64,000 nucleotides of DNA, taken from Geosiphon pyriformis (Eukaryota > Glomeromycota > Glomeromycetes > Archaeosporales > Geosiphonaceae). A program made the position numbers and the translations under genes. The DNA is taken from contig JAAOMT010000484.1 in assembly GCA_016748015.1 (NCBI GenBank), positions 173,379 through 237,378 on the forward strand. Reading direction: 5' to 3'. Below the pieces are notes generated by a model. It had not been told where the DNA came from. It was given only the letters and a program-made list of their open reading frames with translations, and made no database searches. Shown one piece after another: positions 47,108 through 59,492 of this stretch (position 1 is the first letter of the stretch; the number at the start of each line of letters is the position of its first letter).

Positions 47108-50100
47108 TATAACCAAAATATCTATGGGATATCACACTATTACACAAAGTATTTCTACCACAAAAAACATTAGTTAGTATATTATTATACTGTATGAATA
47201 CATCACCTATTTTAACTATAAGTTTGCTGGTATCCCTACCACTATTCCTTGAAGTGCTATGTATGTTGGAACTATTAGTCAGATTTCTCTTGACTCTGTT
47301 ATCAATACTCATTGATTTTTCCCATTTAGTTTGCAATTTGCAATGTTCTCCCCACAATCTATTTCTTGCTTGAGTAACTGCCTATTTACACACTTTTATT
47401 AATATATTGTTGTTAGTCCTTAGGTCTATGTCAGCAAAGGCATTGATTCTGCCAAATTGCTCATTGATTAATTCTTTATATAACAGATCTATATTAGATA
47501 TTGACATGATGTATTTATTAGATAGCACAATCTTCTCATTGGTGTTTAGGACTTCACATCTCTCTCTCACAGTCTCTGATAGGCACTGTATCCACTTATC
47601 TCTTATATTGTTAATCAGTGTTTTGCTCTCTTGGATATTCAGAGAGCATTTCCAAAAGTGTCAGTTGGTTTTCACTTCTTTGTAACATATCTTACAAAGA
47701 TTATTTAGATATATAAAGGGACATCTATTGTATAATACCTCTGCCATTGGCAGCATGTTGTGAAATGATTTTATAATAAATGTGTGTATTGCTAAAAAAC
47801 CAGCTGAGGTGAAGCTTAATGACATTTTATCATCTCAGTTCCAAATCTTGGTTGTGTATATCCAGTCTATATCTTGGTTTAAAGATCCTATTGTCTCTTG
47901 GACTTTGTTGTTGCCTATCCAGTTCAAAGCTGATTGAAGACTAGTCTGTTTGCTCAAAAAATGTCTAATATTTAGATCCAATTCAACTCCTTTACAAAGG
48001 AGAATATATGCAGTCTTTTTAATATTGTAGACCCACCTTACTGTATCAAGAATAGTAGATTCTTTGGCCAGTTTGTCAGCCTTCTTATTTTCTAATATAC
48101 CAGTATGTGTAGCCACTTTGTTTATGTTAAGATCAATCCTCTTTTTTCTTATTATTGCTCTGATTGCATTCCATGTACATCAGTTTGCAGTTTTGAGCTG
48201 ATTTCTAATAGACAAGGGAGAATTTTTGGACAACCATCTTTGAGCCATTGCTATTATTGCTTGACTATCTGTGTTTATTATTAGTTTGCATCTGTAAGGT
48301 ACTGCTTCCAAAGCCAACAATACAGTCTTTGCCTCTGTTTTTGTTGATGATAATGTTCCATCAATTGCAATACCAAATTCAGCTTCTATCCCATGTGTTA
48401 TGAAAGCAGCCGTTTCTCTTGCATCTTCAGAACCAGCTTTTACTAGTGAGCCATCTGTTGATATTTCTATTTTTTTTCTGAATCTTAACTTCTCTTATAC
48501 ACTTTTTTATTGTGATAGTAAAGTGTCAGGAATATGAATATAAATAGTGTCTTTTTACATTGTTTCTAAATCATTTGGAATTTGGTTAGTCAGTTTGTGC
48601 ATCCTCAATGCTTCACATTGTGCTACCTTAATGTTTCTGTACTTATCTATAATAATTGTAAACTCTAAAATCTTAAACCATCTGGGAATTCTACTACTAT
48701 TATTTTGTCTGTACTTCCTTGTGAAGTCCATCCATGTCATCAATGACTCATCTTTGTTTTGTATCTGATACAAGTACAAAATGTTTTCCTTCCTTAGTAA
48801 GCTTCTAACTTTAATGTAGATTTCACTTGAAGATATAATAGTTTCAATTAAATATGCCTGTGGTCTTAAAGATTCAGATACCCCATGTGTGTTATTATTG
48901 CTCCTAAATAAGATGCCTCTTTTTTTCATTATTTGCATAATGTTTGCTATAAGATTAACTCCTGGCTTAGATTGTTCATCAGTGAGATATTCAAGTATAC
49001 TATGAACTGATCATCTTTGTGCCTGTAAATTGGCTAGTCTGATTTTTGTAGCCATTCCAGCAATATCAACACTATTCAATCTAACCAACAAATCTGTGAT
49101 CTTGCTTTTTGCTTGTATATCATCAATTTTGAACAAGCTATATAGGGATGAGTGATGTATGGCACTGGTTAAGAAATCTACTGAAAGTTTTGTCTTTTTC
49201 TTTATAGTGGCCGAAATCTTTGAAGTCTATTTTCTAGTCCAGCTATTTGGAATATGGGTCAACTGAGATCTGAATTCAATTGCTGGACTGAGTACACTGT
49301 TAAAAATGTAAATAACCTGTTTTTTAGTTATGTGTTTTTTCCTTATAACTGTACACACTGCTTTAATGTCAGATCTTATTATTTTTAGAACAGTTTCATT
49401 TTTTCTATCTGCTCTGATCCATACCCTCAAATATTGGGTACATGTAGATGAACCCAATAATTTCAAGATCTGTTTGTTTGGACCAAATTTTAGTGACTTA
49501 ACCATCAATGATCTTCCTTTGGAAGGTCTAACCACCATTGTTTCAGTCTTATCTAAGTTGATCTCAATATCCACTATTCTGAAAAAGGAGCTGGCTGTGT
49601 TCAGAATACTTTGCATTTCTTGTCTTGAATTAGCTATTCACACTGTATTATCAATAAAGACAAGATGATTTATTGATACCAACAAGGATTGTGTATCTGA
49701 TTGATTATTCCACTTTTTCCACTTAGCTGTCAGTTTGTATTCATGACTATAGTTGGCTTGTTTTACTTCACACAATAAGGGGTCATAGAAAATCCTCTAC
49801 ATAATAGGTGAGCTCGTTTTTCCCTGATCCAGTCCATCTTGAACTTGATATTTGTCACTTAACCCAAATTCAGTTATGATTCTATTGCTTCTATTGTTGT
49901 GTATTAAGCCAAATAGTTCAATAAACCTATTGTTCATCTTAATTATCTTTAGTGCAGTTTCTATGGGTTTCCATCCTACCAAATCATATGCCTTTTTCAT
50001 GTCTTGAAATGTAAACCAAGTTTCATTATCAAATTTTCTTGCATGTTCAGCTACAGCATTAATTACATGAATAGGTACTGTTGTGGAAGTATTTTTTAAC

Positions 50101-51992
50101 ACTAAGGTATTGTAACTTTTTAGGACATTATAAAGTTCACATGCTTTTAATATTTTAATAGTTAGAATTTTTGTTAAGATTTTTTTAGTGCTTTCAATGA
50201 GTGTGATTGGCCTGGTAATGTCAATATTGCCATCCCATTCTTTTGGCTTTGGAATCAGTATAACTTGTGCTACTCTCCACTCCTTAGACATGTTTGCTGC
50301 TTTAATGCAAGTGTTGAGCAATGTTTTTAGTTTAGATTTGGTATTAGGCCCAGCCTTCTTCCAGAGTTCAGCTTGAATGCCTGATAGGCCAAGAGCTTTG
50401 TTATGGGATGTGTGACTCAATATGCATTTAAATTCCTTATTTGTTATTTTATCTATTACACTGTCAAAGGCATGGTCTGAAATGCTCTCAATTGGCTCAA
50501 ATCTGTGTTCCCAACTTTTCCATAGATCAGGCTTAATGCTTCTTGTTCTAGTCTACCCTTGGGCTTTTTTGTTTACTAGCTTTTTAATTTCATTAGGATT
50601 ATCATGAAATTCGCCTTCTTCAATAATATGGTCTAGTACAATTCTTTGTTTTTTTCTGTTCAGAATGCTTTAATCATAGCTTCTTTGTTTAGATCAAAGT
50701 TTTATTGTCTTCTGATGATATTTGTCTCTGCTGTTATAGCCTGATTCTAGTTTGCAGTATTGATCTGTATTCTTTCTTAATATTGAGTAATTCCATAATA
50801 AGCTTATTCTTTGGAAGAATCATTAGATATGGATTAACTGCCTCAGGTTTCAGCTGTTTCCATTTGGCCAACAACTGTATAACATTGTTATCATGCATAT
50901 CTGCATTGTTTATTCTTAATTGTTTGATTATATCAGCAATAATCTTAACAAGCTTGTGATCCATGCATTCTTTTTTTGTGTGTACAGATTAGGCTTCCAC
51001 TTTCTTCTTTGGTAGACAATTAGCAGCTTGTAATACAGTTTCCTTGATTGTAAGCCACATTAAGTTTAGATTATTATTGCTGTTATCTACTGATTTTTTT
51101 TGTGTTCATTAGTCAATTTATCAGTTTCTTTTACATAGATTTCCCATTGCATTCCAGATGTTTTTTTAACATCAATCATAGTTGTGCTATTCTTCTTTCT
51201 CCTAGATCTAGATTTTTTACTGCCTGCCAAGATTCTGTTAGATTGGATAATTATTACTACTGCTTTGTGATTTGTGCTAAAAGATTCATTAACATTAATC
51301 ACCCCAATGTTTGTGACCAGTGAGGCTTTAATTGCATCAGTAAACACATAGTTCAATCTTCTTTGTATTCTATTTGATGCTCATGTCTTTTCTGAATTGT
51401 TTGTTGCATATGCTCCATGTGTATCCACTAAATTCATATGTTGTAATGTTGTAGCAGTTGGATAAGTTTTGGTCTTATTTGTAGCATATGTTTTCTCAAG
51501 TAATTTGGATAACAGATTTTCATTCAAATCATCTGCAACTATGATTATCTTTTTGTTTTACACAATGTCTCCCAAAAGTTTCCTGATTTCTTTAGCCACT
51601 GCTCTCTCAGTAGGCAATTTGGAAGCAGACATGTACAGTCTTACTATGTGTACACTGATTTTTCTTCTAAATTTTAACCCCAAATGTAACAGCCTCCCAT
51701 AATATCTCTTGATTGTTTCCACATGGTGTATCCAACATTTTTTGATCAGTATATTAACACCAGTTCCCATTTGTTTCTCTGTGCTTGACTCTCAAAAGGC
51801 ATTTTTTTTTGTTGAAGTTATTTTGGTTTCTGTAATAATTACAAAGTCAAATTGTTCTTCAATAACCCAACGTAGCATCTTTTCAGCTTTACCAGGATTA
51901 TTAAGCTCTCTAACATTTACAGTACCAATTTTCCAAGTATTGTTATTAGAGTAATTCTGTTCTATGTTGGAATTAGATGTGCTACACATCAT
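47097..51992 (-). pseudogene. LINE2 ORF2: endonuclease, RT, RNase H, zinc finger (broken)
   Basis: The start overlaps the ORF1 stop at 51982-51992. Endonuclease is at 51100-51990 (WKIGTVNVREL, ITETKITSTKK, STNHKAVV with the catalytic Asp as Asn). RT is at 49230-50420 (ALGLSGIQAELW, FQDMKKAYDLVGWKPIETAL, QVQDGLDQGK, and FIDN where FVDD is expected). RNase H is at ~47830-48500. The C-terminal finger CKICYKEVKTN-x-HFWKC, present here but cut off in LINE1, is at ~47650-47700; an in-frame stop sits between its Asn and His. The protein ends SHRYFGYTSV at 47097. Stops are numerous. Confidence 0.85.
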
Positions 51993-54270
51993 TTGTTTCT
52001 ATAAATTTAGATTCTCCAGCAGTAGAACTGCTTCAGCTCCCCTGTTTTTTCACTTGCTTCAATAACTCTAGAATGGGTTCCAATGTTTTTTTAATTCTTT
52101 TGATTTCCAATTCTGGGTTGTATGCCTCTTTTTTTCCTACCAAAGTAGATTTAAATGTAGTACTTTGGCTTGATAATCTATTCTCCATCTTTTCTTTTTC
52201 TTCTGAGGTGTTACTTGGCTGTTAAGCAACTATTACTTCTTTTCCTTTCTCTATTGTTACTCCAAGTTTGGCAGCCATTGCATTCAGCAGTTTTGCCATT
52301 TCATCAATCTGCTTTCTCAATTTATCAATTTCAGTCTTTCATGGTTGGTTGACTCTTTTTTTTGATTGTTCTTCCCTATTGTTTACTTGTGGACCAGATT
52401 TCTGAGTATTATTTAAATTGGTATTGTTCTGATTATGGGGCAGTCTGAATGCAGCCATATTAGCATATGATCTTCCACCAAAAATCTTGATGTTTTCCTC
52501 TGGAACATTTCTTTTAACATACAGCTTTGCCAATCTGATATTGTTGGTAACTTTCTTGGTATCTTCTTCTTTTTTTTTATACAGGGTTGGACATTTTGAG
52601 ACCAAATATCCTACCTGATAACAGAAGTGGCACTCTTTAGCATCAGTAGGCACCCAGTGGACCAGTGTGTTACCAATTACCAAGGGCTTTTTGGTGGCAT
52701 TGTTGCAATTAGCTTCACTGTCAAATTTTACATAAGCACAGCTCATTCTTGTATAATTTTTACTAGTTCTTGGAATGAAGCAGAATTGGGCTTTGATTTA
52801 ATCCAGAGTGGTGCTCAAATAGTAAGCAGTACAATTCTGTGGTAGGCCCACCAATTTAGCTTCTCAGGTTTTTCTCTGCTCAATAATCTTCTGGATTCTA
52901 ATCATTGGGTAAATTTTGACTGCATTTTTTCTGACTATGGTCAACCATTGATCTACAGCTCTTGTTGTTTCTTCTTGGTTGTTATATTCAACTACTGCTG
53001 ATTGCCATTTGCCAGCCACTCTGATTTGGATTTTATTGACCTCACCAAATTCTTTCATGGTAGTTTCTACCTTTCTGTCAGAGATGTCCAAGGGGATATC
53101 TCTTACCAAGACTTTTTTTGACCAGCCATTTGGTTGTTAACATCATTAGTAGCCATCAAAAATGATTCAATTTTATTATTTGCCAGGATTTCTCTGGCTT
53201 GGTCTTTTCCAGCCACTTGGGAAAAATCAACTTTGATTTCTTGGTTTCTAGCCATTATAGTTCCCAAAAGGTACTTGACATCTCCCAAAAAATTGTAAAT
53301 CCACCCTACTTTCTTTCCCATGATCTTTTCAGGTATGTCTAATGTTTGTACAAAACATACATGCTTTTTGGTACCATAGACCACTGTTTTCTATCCTTCC
53401 TCTTGGTTTGCTTCCATAAGCATGGATTTTTTGCCAAGTGATTTACTATTGTATTGTTCTGGACTTGGACTAACCATTCTGCTTAATAGGCTTAATTCAG
53501 AGTCTTCCATGTCTTTTGTGACATCATCCACAATAGGCTTATTTCTGTTTGTGTCAAATGAATTGTCTATTTGCTCTTCATTTTCTATTGCAGAATTTTC
53601 TTTGTTGATCCTGTCCAAAATATCAGGATTGCACTTTTTTAGAGCTGCTTTTATTTGTGCAGCTTTTTCCCTGTCTTCTTTAGGCACTTTGAATGGTTTA
53701 TTCATTTTTTTCAGGGACTTTGAGGCTTCTTTTTTACTGGTTCAAGGTTCTATTTGAAATTTGTTACTGTTTCCACTTTTGTTAAACATTGGTTACAAGA
53801 CAAAGTTATTGGTTTGAACAGATGTGGTTTTGGATAAGTCTTCTTTAATTATTTGGTTAAATTTTTCAGTTAGCTCTTTTACACTTATTCTTTCAATGTG
53901 TTTGTATTTTTTGTTGGCCTTTTCCTCTAATCTGTTAGCTGTTATTGGAGAAAAGTCCACTGCTCTCCTATGTGAAGCTGTTTTTTTTGATGTATTGACT
54001 ATTCTAAAAGGTGTATTGTCTCCACTATTTGTGTTCATACTTCCAAATAGTCTATTGGTAGTTTCAAATCTAAATGGAGGTGTATTAGGTCTTGCAGTTT
54101 CCACAGTTGATGAATTTCATAGATTAGTGTTAATGCCTTCTCTTTCAACAATGGAAGTTATGTTTCCTTCCACTTGGTATTCACTATTAATAGTCTCTAT
54201 ACTTGTACTTTTTTGCATGACTGGTGTCACTTCACTGTTGACATTGTTATCAGACACTTTTAAGTTTGTT
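51982..54270 (-). pseudogene. LINE2 ORF1: RRM-like and zinc-knuckle protein
   Basis: Uninterrupted by insertions, so it gives the full ORF1 plan of ~750 codons. N-terminal hydrophilic part 53391-54270 (RFETTNRLFGSMNTNSGDN); conserved domain ~53100-53384 (FVQTLDIPEKIMGKKVGWIY); RRM at 52864-53109 (VRDIPLDISDRKVETTMKEF); second RRM-like domain and knuckle at 52339-52746 (CHFCYQVGYLVSKC, Tyr for His as in LINE1); helical C-terminus. No obvious ATG opens it. Frameshifts and stops occur near 53385, 53760 and 52800. Confidence 0.78.
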
Positions 54271-54398
54271 GTGATAATAATAATAATTTATTATAATTAA
54301 AGATTTCTTTGCAAAAACTTATTTTTCCAAATTTGAGGCATAGTAAATTGTGTAATAGCAGTCAAAGAGAGAAAAAAGTTTTTTTTAATTCCTTGTTA

Positions 54399-57300
54399 CT
54401 TTCAGTACTGCAATAAATATAATCTTATATTTAACCTGTCTTCAAAAAAACTATACCTGATCACCAAACTACCTGAGCCTGAGGTAGAAAAAGAATTAAT
54501 TACTAAAGACATGTTATTTTAAGATCCAACTGAGGATACTGAAACAGAATAGTATCTTATTTATTCAGATTTCTCCAAAAAATTAAAATTAAAATGGTAA
54601 AGTAACAATGAGAAAAGAATCTGCCTTAAAAGAGCACATGACACTAATACTGGTTTTGATTTACAATACCCCAGACAATTATCCATAGTTATAGCTCCAC
54701 ATTTTTTTGTAACAATAAATCTTAAGATAGCATTAGAAATTCCTGTTAATACAATAGTACAAATTGTTTTTCGATTTAGTTTAGCCAAAAAAATTGATGT
54801 AAAGGGAGGAATCATTAATGCTAATTATATAAGAAACATCATTATGATGCTACAGAACAATTTGAACAAACCCTACAACATAAAATCACAAAAAAAAATT
54901 GCCCAAGTTATCTTCCTACTCCTAGTCAAAGTATCACAATTAACTCTGGTAACAACTTGAAAAAAATTAGGCCTTATTGTCTGAGAAATCAATAGGTTTG
55001 GATCAATTAAAAGAGAAAACATACCAGTTAACTTTATAGAGGAAAACAATAACCAGATAGAACTTATTTACACTGATACAGTCATTTCTATCCTCTTATA
55101 TTGACAATATATTCTTAAGATGAATCGAAAAATCCAAGATCAAACCCTGTTATTTGAAGCTGATTCTGAAATTTGTTCTTTAGTCAATGTTGTTAACTTA
55201 TACCTATTGGCCAAAGTCCATAAACACTTCAAATTCTCATTCACAACTCCACAAAAGATGTTATTGAAATTCCCAAAGGGACTCTTATTGGTTTCATCTT
55301 ATCAGACATTCAACATTCCAAAAAACTCCAGTTTATTCCAAATTTTGCACAGCAATTCTTATTTTGCAATATTACCTCACAAGTATAGAACTTGCCAAAA
55401 GAAAGTTATCTGTTTACACCAGAAGAAATTAACAAACTACACTTGGAAAATTTGAGTACTTTCTAGCAAATACAACTTAAAGTTCTTTTGAATCAATATG
55501 CCAATGTTTTTGCCAATAAGAATAAGTTTAGACGCATTGACATTGTAAAGCATCAGATTGATATGAAAGATGCGCAATCTATTAAACAACAGACCTACCA
55601 AGTGCCTCTATCTGGTGATAATTTAATTAAGCAAAAAGTACAATAAATGTTTGACAATGGCTTGATTAAAGAATTGCTAAGCTTTTAGTTCTCCTCAATA
55701 GTCCTGGTCACCAAGAAAAATAGAAAGATAAGATTCTGTGTAAATTATTGAAAGCTAAACAGCATTACCCAAGGAAATAATTACTTCACACCTCTCATTC
55801 AAGAAATTCTAGATAATTTAGAGAACAAAAAATGGTTTTTATTATTAAATCTAGCCAGTGGATATTAACAGATTGAAATGGACTCCAAAGACAAAAAAAA
55901 AATGGATTTTCCACTTGAGACAGAAACTTTGAGTTCAACATAATATTCTTTGGACTCTGCAATACTCCTGCTACTTTTTAGCATCTTATGAATGTCATGT
56001 ACAAAAAAATCTTGTGGAAATCAGTCATAATATACCTAAACAACACTAATGTCTTTTCAGAAACATTTGATGATCACTTGCTCTATTTTCAACAAGTCTT
56101 TGAATGCTTTTGTAGTGCTAAATTAAAACTCAATTCCAATAAATACTTCTTTGAAAAGACTAAGTTGAAATTTTTAAGACATGTAATTGGCAAAAACAAA
56201 GTCAAACTTAATCCAGATAAGATCCAAAAAGTCAAAAATTTTTCAGCTCCAATTAACCTCAGAGAATTAAAAGAATTTTTAAGATTGGCAAAATATTATT
56301 GATAATTTGTCAAAAAATTCTCAACTATTGCAAAACCACTTCACTATTTGTTGTTTAAACATGTACAGTACTTATGGAAAAAAGACCAACAGAAAGCATT
56401 CAACTATCTTAAGCAGTAATTGATCACATCCCCAATTTTGATTTACCCAAATTTCACTAAATGGTTCATTATCACAATAGATGTCTTAAAAAATGCTTTA
56501 GGAACAGTCTTATTACAAATAAGACTGGACAAAAGAGAACATCCAATTGCCTACACTAGTCACAGCACTAGCCCAGCAGAAAAAAATCACAGTACAACAG
56601 ATTTGGAATGTCTTGTTATTTATTGGACCATACAGACATAGAGACATTACCTCAGTTTGCCCTTTGACTTATATACTAATCATAAAGAACTTATTTGGTT
56701 ACTTAACAATCCACAACTAAAGAGAAAATATGCAAAATAGAGTACTTATCTGCAACAATTCTCACTCAAAGTTTATTACAAAAAAGGATCTAAAAACACC
56801 AATGCTAACAATTTATCAAGAATACCACAAACCTAATTCCAGACCTATGGACACAACCAATTACCACTGACTACATTAGTACTTATTGACACTATGTTTT
56901 AAGGAGATATTATCTCAACAGAAACAAAGTATTATATGAAAACAAACCCAAAATTATTTTATTCAAGACAACTAATTATATTGACAAAAACACTGAAACT
57001 GTTCTACCTTACAATGAGTTATCAAAAACAATAAAAAAAAAATTATATTACATAGTATACATTCTAATCCAACTGCAGAACACTTTAACAAAGATGCTAC
57101 CCTCAAAAAAACTCTAGATTTATACTATTGGCCAATGATGTACAAAGACATTTTCAATTATATGCTCAATTGTGACTCATGCTAATAAAAAGAAAAAACC
57201 AGAACAACAGAACCACTTCAACTCATTTTAGTTGGAAATCTATTTGATAGAATTGTGATCAATTTGATTGGTCTTCTTTCTATAACATCTAAAAGAAATT

Positions 57301-57840
57301 GTTACATTACTATAGCCATAGACTATTTAACAAAATAGCTGGAAGCCAAAGCCATCTAAGTAGCAAACACTAAAACAGTAGCTGAGTTCATATACCAAGA
57401 TCCAATTTGCAGACATAGATGTCCAAAAAAACTGTTATCCAATCAAGGAATGCATTTTATAAATAATACATTAACCAAATTAAGTCAATGGTTTAGAATA
57501 AAACATTTTTTATTGTCATCATATTATCTACAAACAAACAGACTAGTAGAATAATTTAATTAAACACTATATAAAGCATTAGCAAAAATAAGTTATGAAA
57601 ATGAACAAAAATAAGACTTATTTATATCTTCTGTACTCTTTGCATACCAAACACTAAAACAAAATACAATTCAGTTTACATCATTCAAATTAGTCTATGG
57701 AAAAAAAGCCACTCTACTTATTGAAAAAAAATACAGTTGTACTCAACAAAAGCTATTACTGAAAAAAATTTCAAAGCAACTTTATACCATAAAACATACC
57801 AGCTTATGAAAATATTAGAAAATAATTGTAGAAAAGTAGC
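54399..57840 (+). pseudogene. B pol: RT, RNase H, integrase (decayed)
   Basis: RT lies at ~55560-56310: KIRFCVNY-stop-KLNSIT, LLNLASGY-stop-QIEM, and IYLNNTNVFSETFDDHLLYF, where YLDD reads YLNN. RNase H lies at ~56420-56840: ITIDVLKNALGTVLL, TTDLECLVIYW, DLYTNHKELIWL. Integrase lies at ~57050-57700: zinc domain with C-x2-C broken by stops, VINLIGLLS (Asp to Asn), LLSNQGMHF (Asp to Asn), NRLVE-stop-FN. 54399-55110 is probably the stretch between protease and RT but has no motif I recognise. Confidence 0.75.
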
Positions 57841-58702
57841 TGACAACATTAGTAACACTCAGAAACAACAAAAAAAAGACATAATAAACACCTATCTAAA
57901 CAACTAATGGAATTCAAAATTGAAGACCAAGTACTGTTATACAAAAGCTGAAAAACAATGGAATGAAAAGTTTGATCCAAAGTAGGATGGTTTATTTCAT
58001 GTATACAAAGTTTTAAGCAATGGAGCTTACAAATTATGATTGAAAGACAGAATTTTAAAGAAAGTAGCACATGGAAATCAGTTAAAAATTTATCATGCAA
58101 AACAAGAATTATCATCATCAATATCTTAGCTAGGAACACAACTTTTATTAATCAGACCAGAAGATATACCACAAGATCTGAAACCAATCATTATTATTAA
58201 AACATAAACAATATATAGTAAATTAAATTAAAAAATTCAAATATATATAATATCTGAAAAAACAGCAAAAAATAATAAAACTTTCAGCATAGATCTGTTA
58301 GATCAAATTCTACAATTCTCAAAACAACTATTTGACACAATTCAGCAATCTTTTGCTCAAATAGAAATAACAATTAATAGAAAAAAGATATGATATAAAG
58401 ATAAGAGCAAAAAAGAGGAGAGCAAAAGTTCAACTAGAATTAAATAGTTTCACTCCTACCTAATGTTCAAAAAGAGAAATTGGAGAAAAGATTTCTCTCA
58501 AGTGGGACAGAAAATAAAAAAAGTTTATAAAAGATACTTGGTCTTTAAGCTTGAAGAAATAAAAGAAGCTTTAGCTCATGAAACCAAACTTCCTAAAACA
58601 AGGGAATAGACACCAGACAGTGACCAAGAATGGAAAGAAAGACTCCCTTCAGCATATTGGTTCTACAAAATTGGTAAACAACTAGATTTGAAGACACTAT
58701 AT
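57841..58702 (+). other. B 3' region: integrase end and unknown ORF remnant
   Basis: Up to ~58100 an SH3-like integrase end is just visible (FHVYKVLSNGAYKL). From 58250 a remnant in one frame (FSIDLLDQILQFSKQLFDTI, KLEEIKEALAHETKLPKTRE, ERLPSAYWFYKIGKQLDLKT) occupies the position of ORF3 in family A but does not align with it by eye. A4 cuts it at 58703. Confidence 0.5.
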
Positions 58703-58794
58703 TGTTACGGTTGAAACACATAGTTTTTATTAATTATCACATATATTAGCCACTGATGTCATATAATTAGCCCCCCTATTTTTAGATATTGATT

Positions 58795-58920
58795 ATTGAC
58801 CTGATCAATGACCTGACCGTTGACCTGATCATTGACCTGATCATTGACCTAATCAATGACCTGATCATTGACCTGATCATTGACCTGATCATTGACCTGA
58901 TTGTTGATCTGGTCATTGAC
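58795..58920 (+). repeat. 12-bp minisatellite in the A4 LTR (unit ATTGACCTGATC)
   Basis: About 10.5 copies of a 12-bp unit with few differences; each full unit junction carries the palindrome TGATCA. Other family-A LTRs have ~8 (23150-23246), ~7 (35051-35130), ~7 (36397-36479), ~2 (7650-7675) and ~1 (570-585). Confidence 0.9.
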
Positions 58921-58931
58921 TACTTTAGATA

Positions 58932-58941
58932 ACTATATAAG
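58932..58941 (+). promoter_or_regulatory. TATA box of the A4 LTR
   Basis: ACTATATAAG directly after the 12-bp array. The same motif in the same place is found in all other family-A LTRs here, which supports a promoter role. Confidence 0.65.
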
Positions 58942-59446
58942 TGATGATTCCCATAGCTGTAGAAAGATATGATCAAAGTAATGAAATAAACAATATTAAT
59001 TACTTCCTCTCATAATTGCTTATTCCCCTTTCCTTACCTTCAAGTATCTACTTGTTGGCATTCACATACCTTATCTTTTCCCCTTCTTGATTTGTATTTG
59101 TTAGAATTAGCCTAAGAAGCAATTGGCTTGCTCTTGTAATTCATTGAATAAAGAAACAATTAAAAAATACAATAATACCTGTTATTGATTCTAAGAATCG
59201 CCAAGTTGAGGCATAGAATAATAGCAGCAGTGTTATCTTGTTGACAATCACGGACTATTCCTCTACCTTCAGATTTAAGAAAAGATTACCAACTATGATT
59301 TTTATGAGACTGATCACACACATTGAATTCCTACTTATTCAATTTGCTCCCTTATTGTAATTCTTTCTTTGTTTATTTCCATCACCATACAATACTGTTC
59401 TCCCTTGCTATCCATTAGCTTGTTACTCCAACTCATAACATAAAAG

Positions 59447-59463
59447 TGGTGCTCCCTGTAAGG
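59447..59463 (+). promoter_or_regulatory. A4 primer-binding site
   Basis: TGGTGCTCCCTGTAAGG, six bases after the LTR end. A TGG start fits pairing to a tRNA CCA 3' end; the tRNA is not identified. Confidence 0.7.
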
Positions 59464-59492
59464 TTGTCAAAATTCACTTATTCCCTCATTGT

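Larger units (their letters stand above)
46957..54383 (-). mobile_element. LINE2: full-length LINE inserted in B
   Basis: 7.4-kb minus-strand LINE with poly(A) (T-run at 46957-46968) and a flanking 15-bp duplication TTTAATCCCTTGTTA (46942-46956) / TTTAATTCCTTGTTA (54384-54398). It encodes ORF1 (RRM-like, knuckle) and ORF2 (APE endonuclease, RT, RNase H, C-terminal CCHC). This is the only LINE 3' end in the window and is the reference for the E-family tail. Confidence 0.93.
39423..58702 (+). mobile_element. B: second Gypsy family, heavily decayed (start uncertain)
   Basis: Plus-strand order: LTR end (~40944), primer-binding site, gag, protease, [LINE2], RT, RNase H, integrase, unknown 3' region, then cut by A4 at 58703. 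Motifs are Gypsy-type but distinct from family A. Nearly every catalytic acid that I can align is changed Asp to Asn. The apparent internal 2.7-kb duplication is an assembly artefact. The left boundary is not determined. Confidence 0.75.
58703..59440 (+). repeat. A4 5' LTR
   Basis: 738 bp, TGTTACGGTTGAAAC...ACTCATAACA, with TGTTA/TAACA inverted ends. It contains the longest 12-bp array (58795-58920), TATA box ACTATATAAG at 58932-58941, and AATAAA-type words near 59148. The array lies upstream of the TATA box, as expected for U3. Confidence 0.92.

Noticed and set aside
46000-57800. Reassigned stop codons (a variant genetic code) to explain many in-frame stops
   Set aside because: All three stops occur, at codons one transition away from Q, R or W, differing between copies, alongside Asp-to-Asn changes. 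Decay explains it.
58795-58920. Regular short repeats that might suggest a CRISPR array
   Set aside because: 12-bp tandem units without spacers, inside an LTR of a eukaryotic element.
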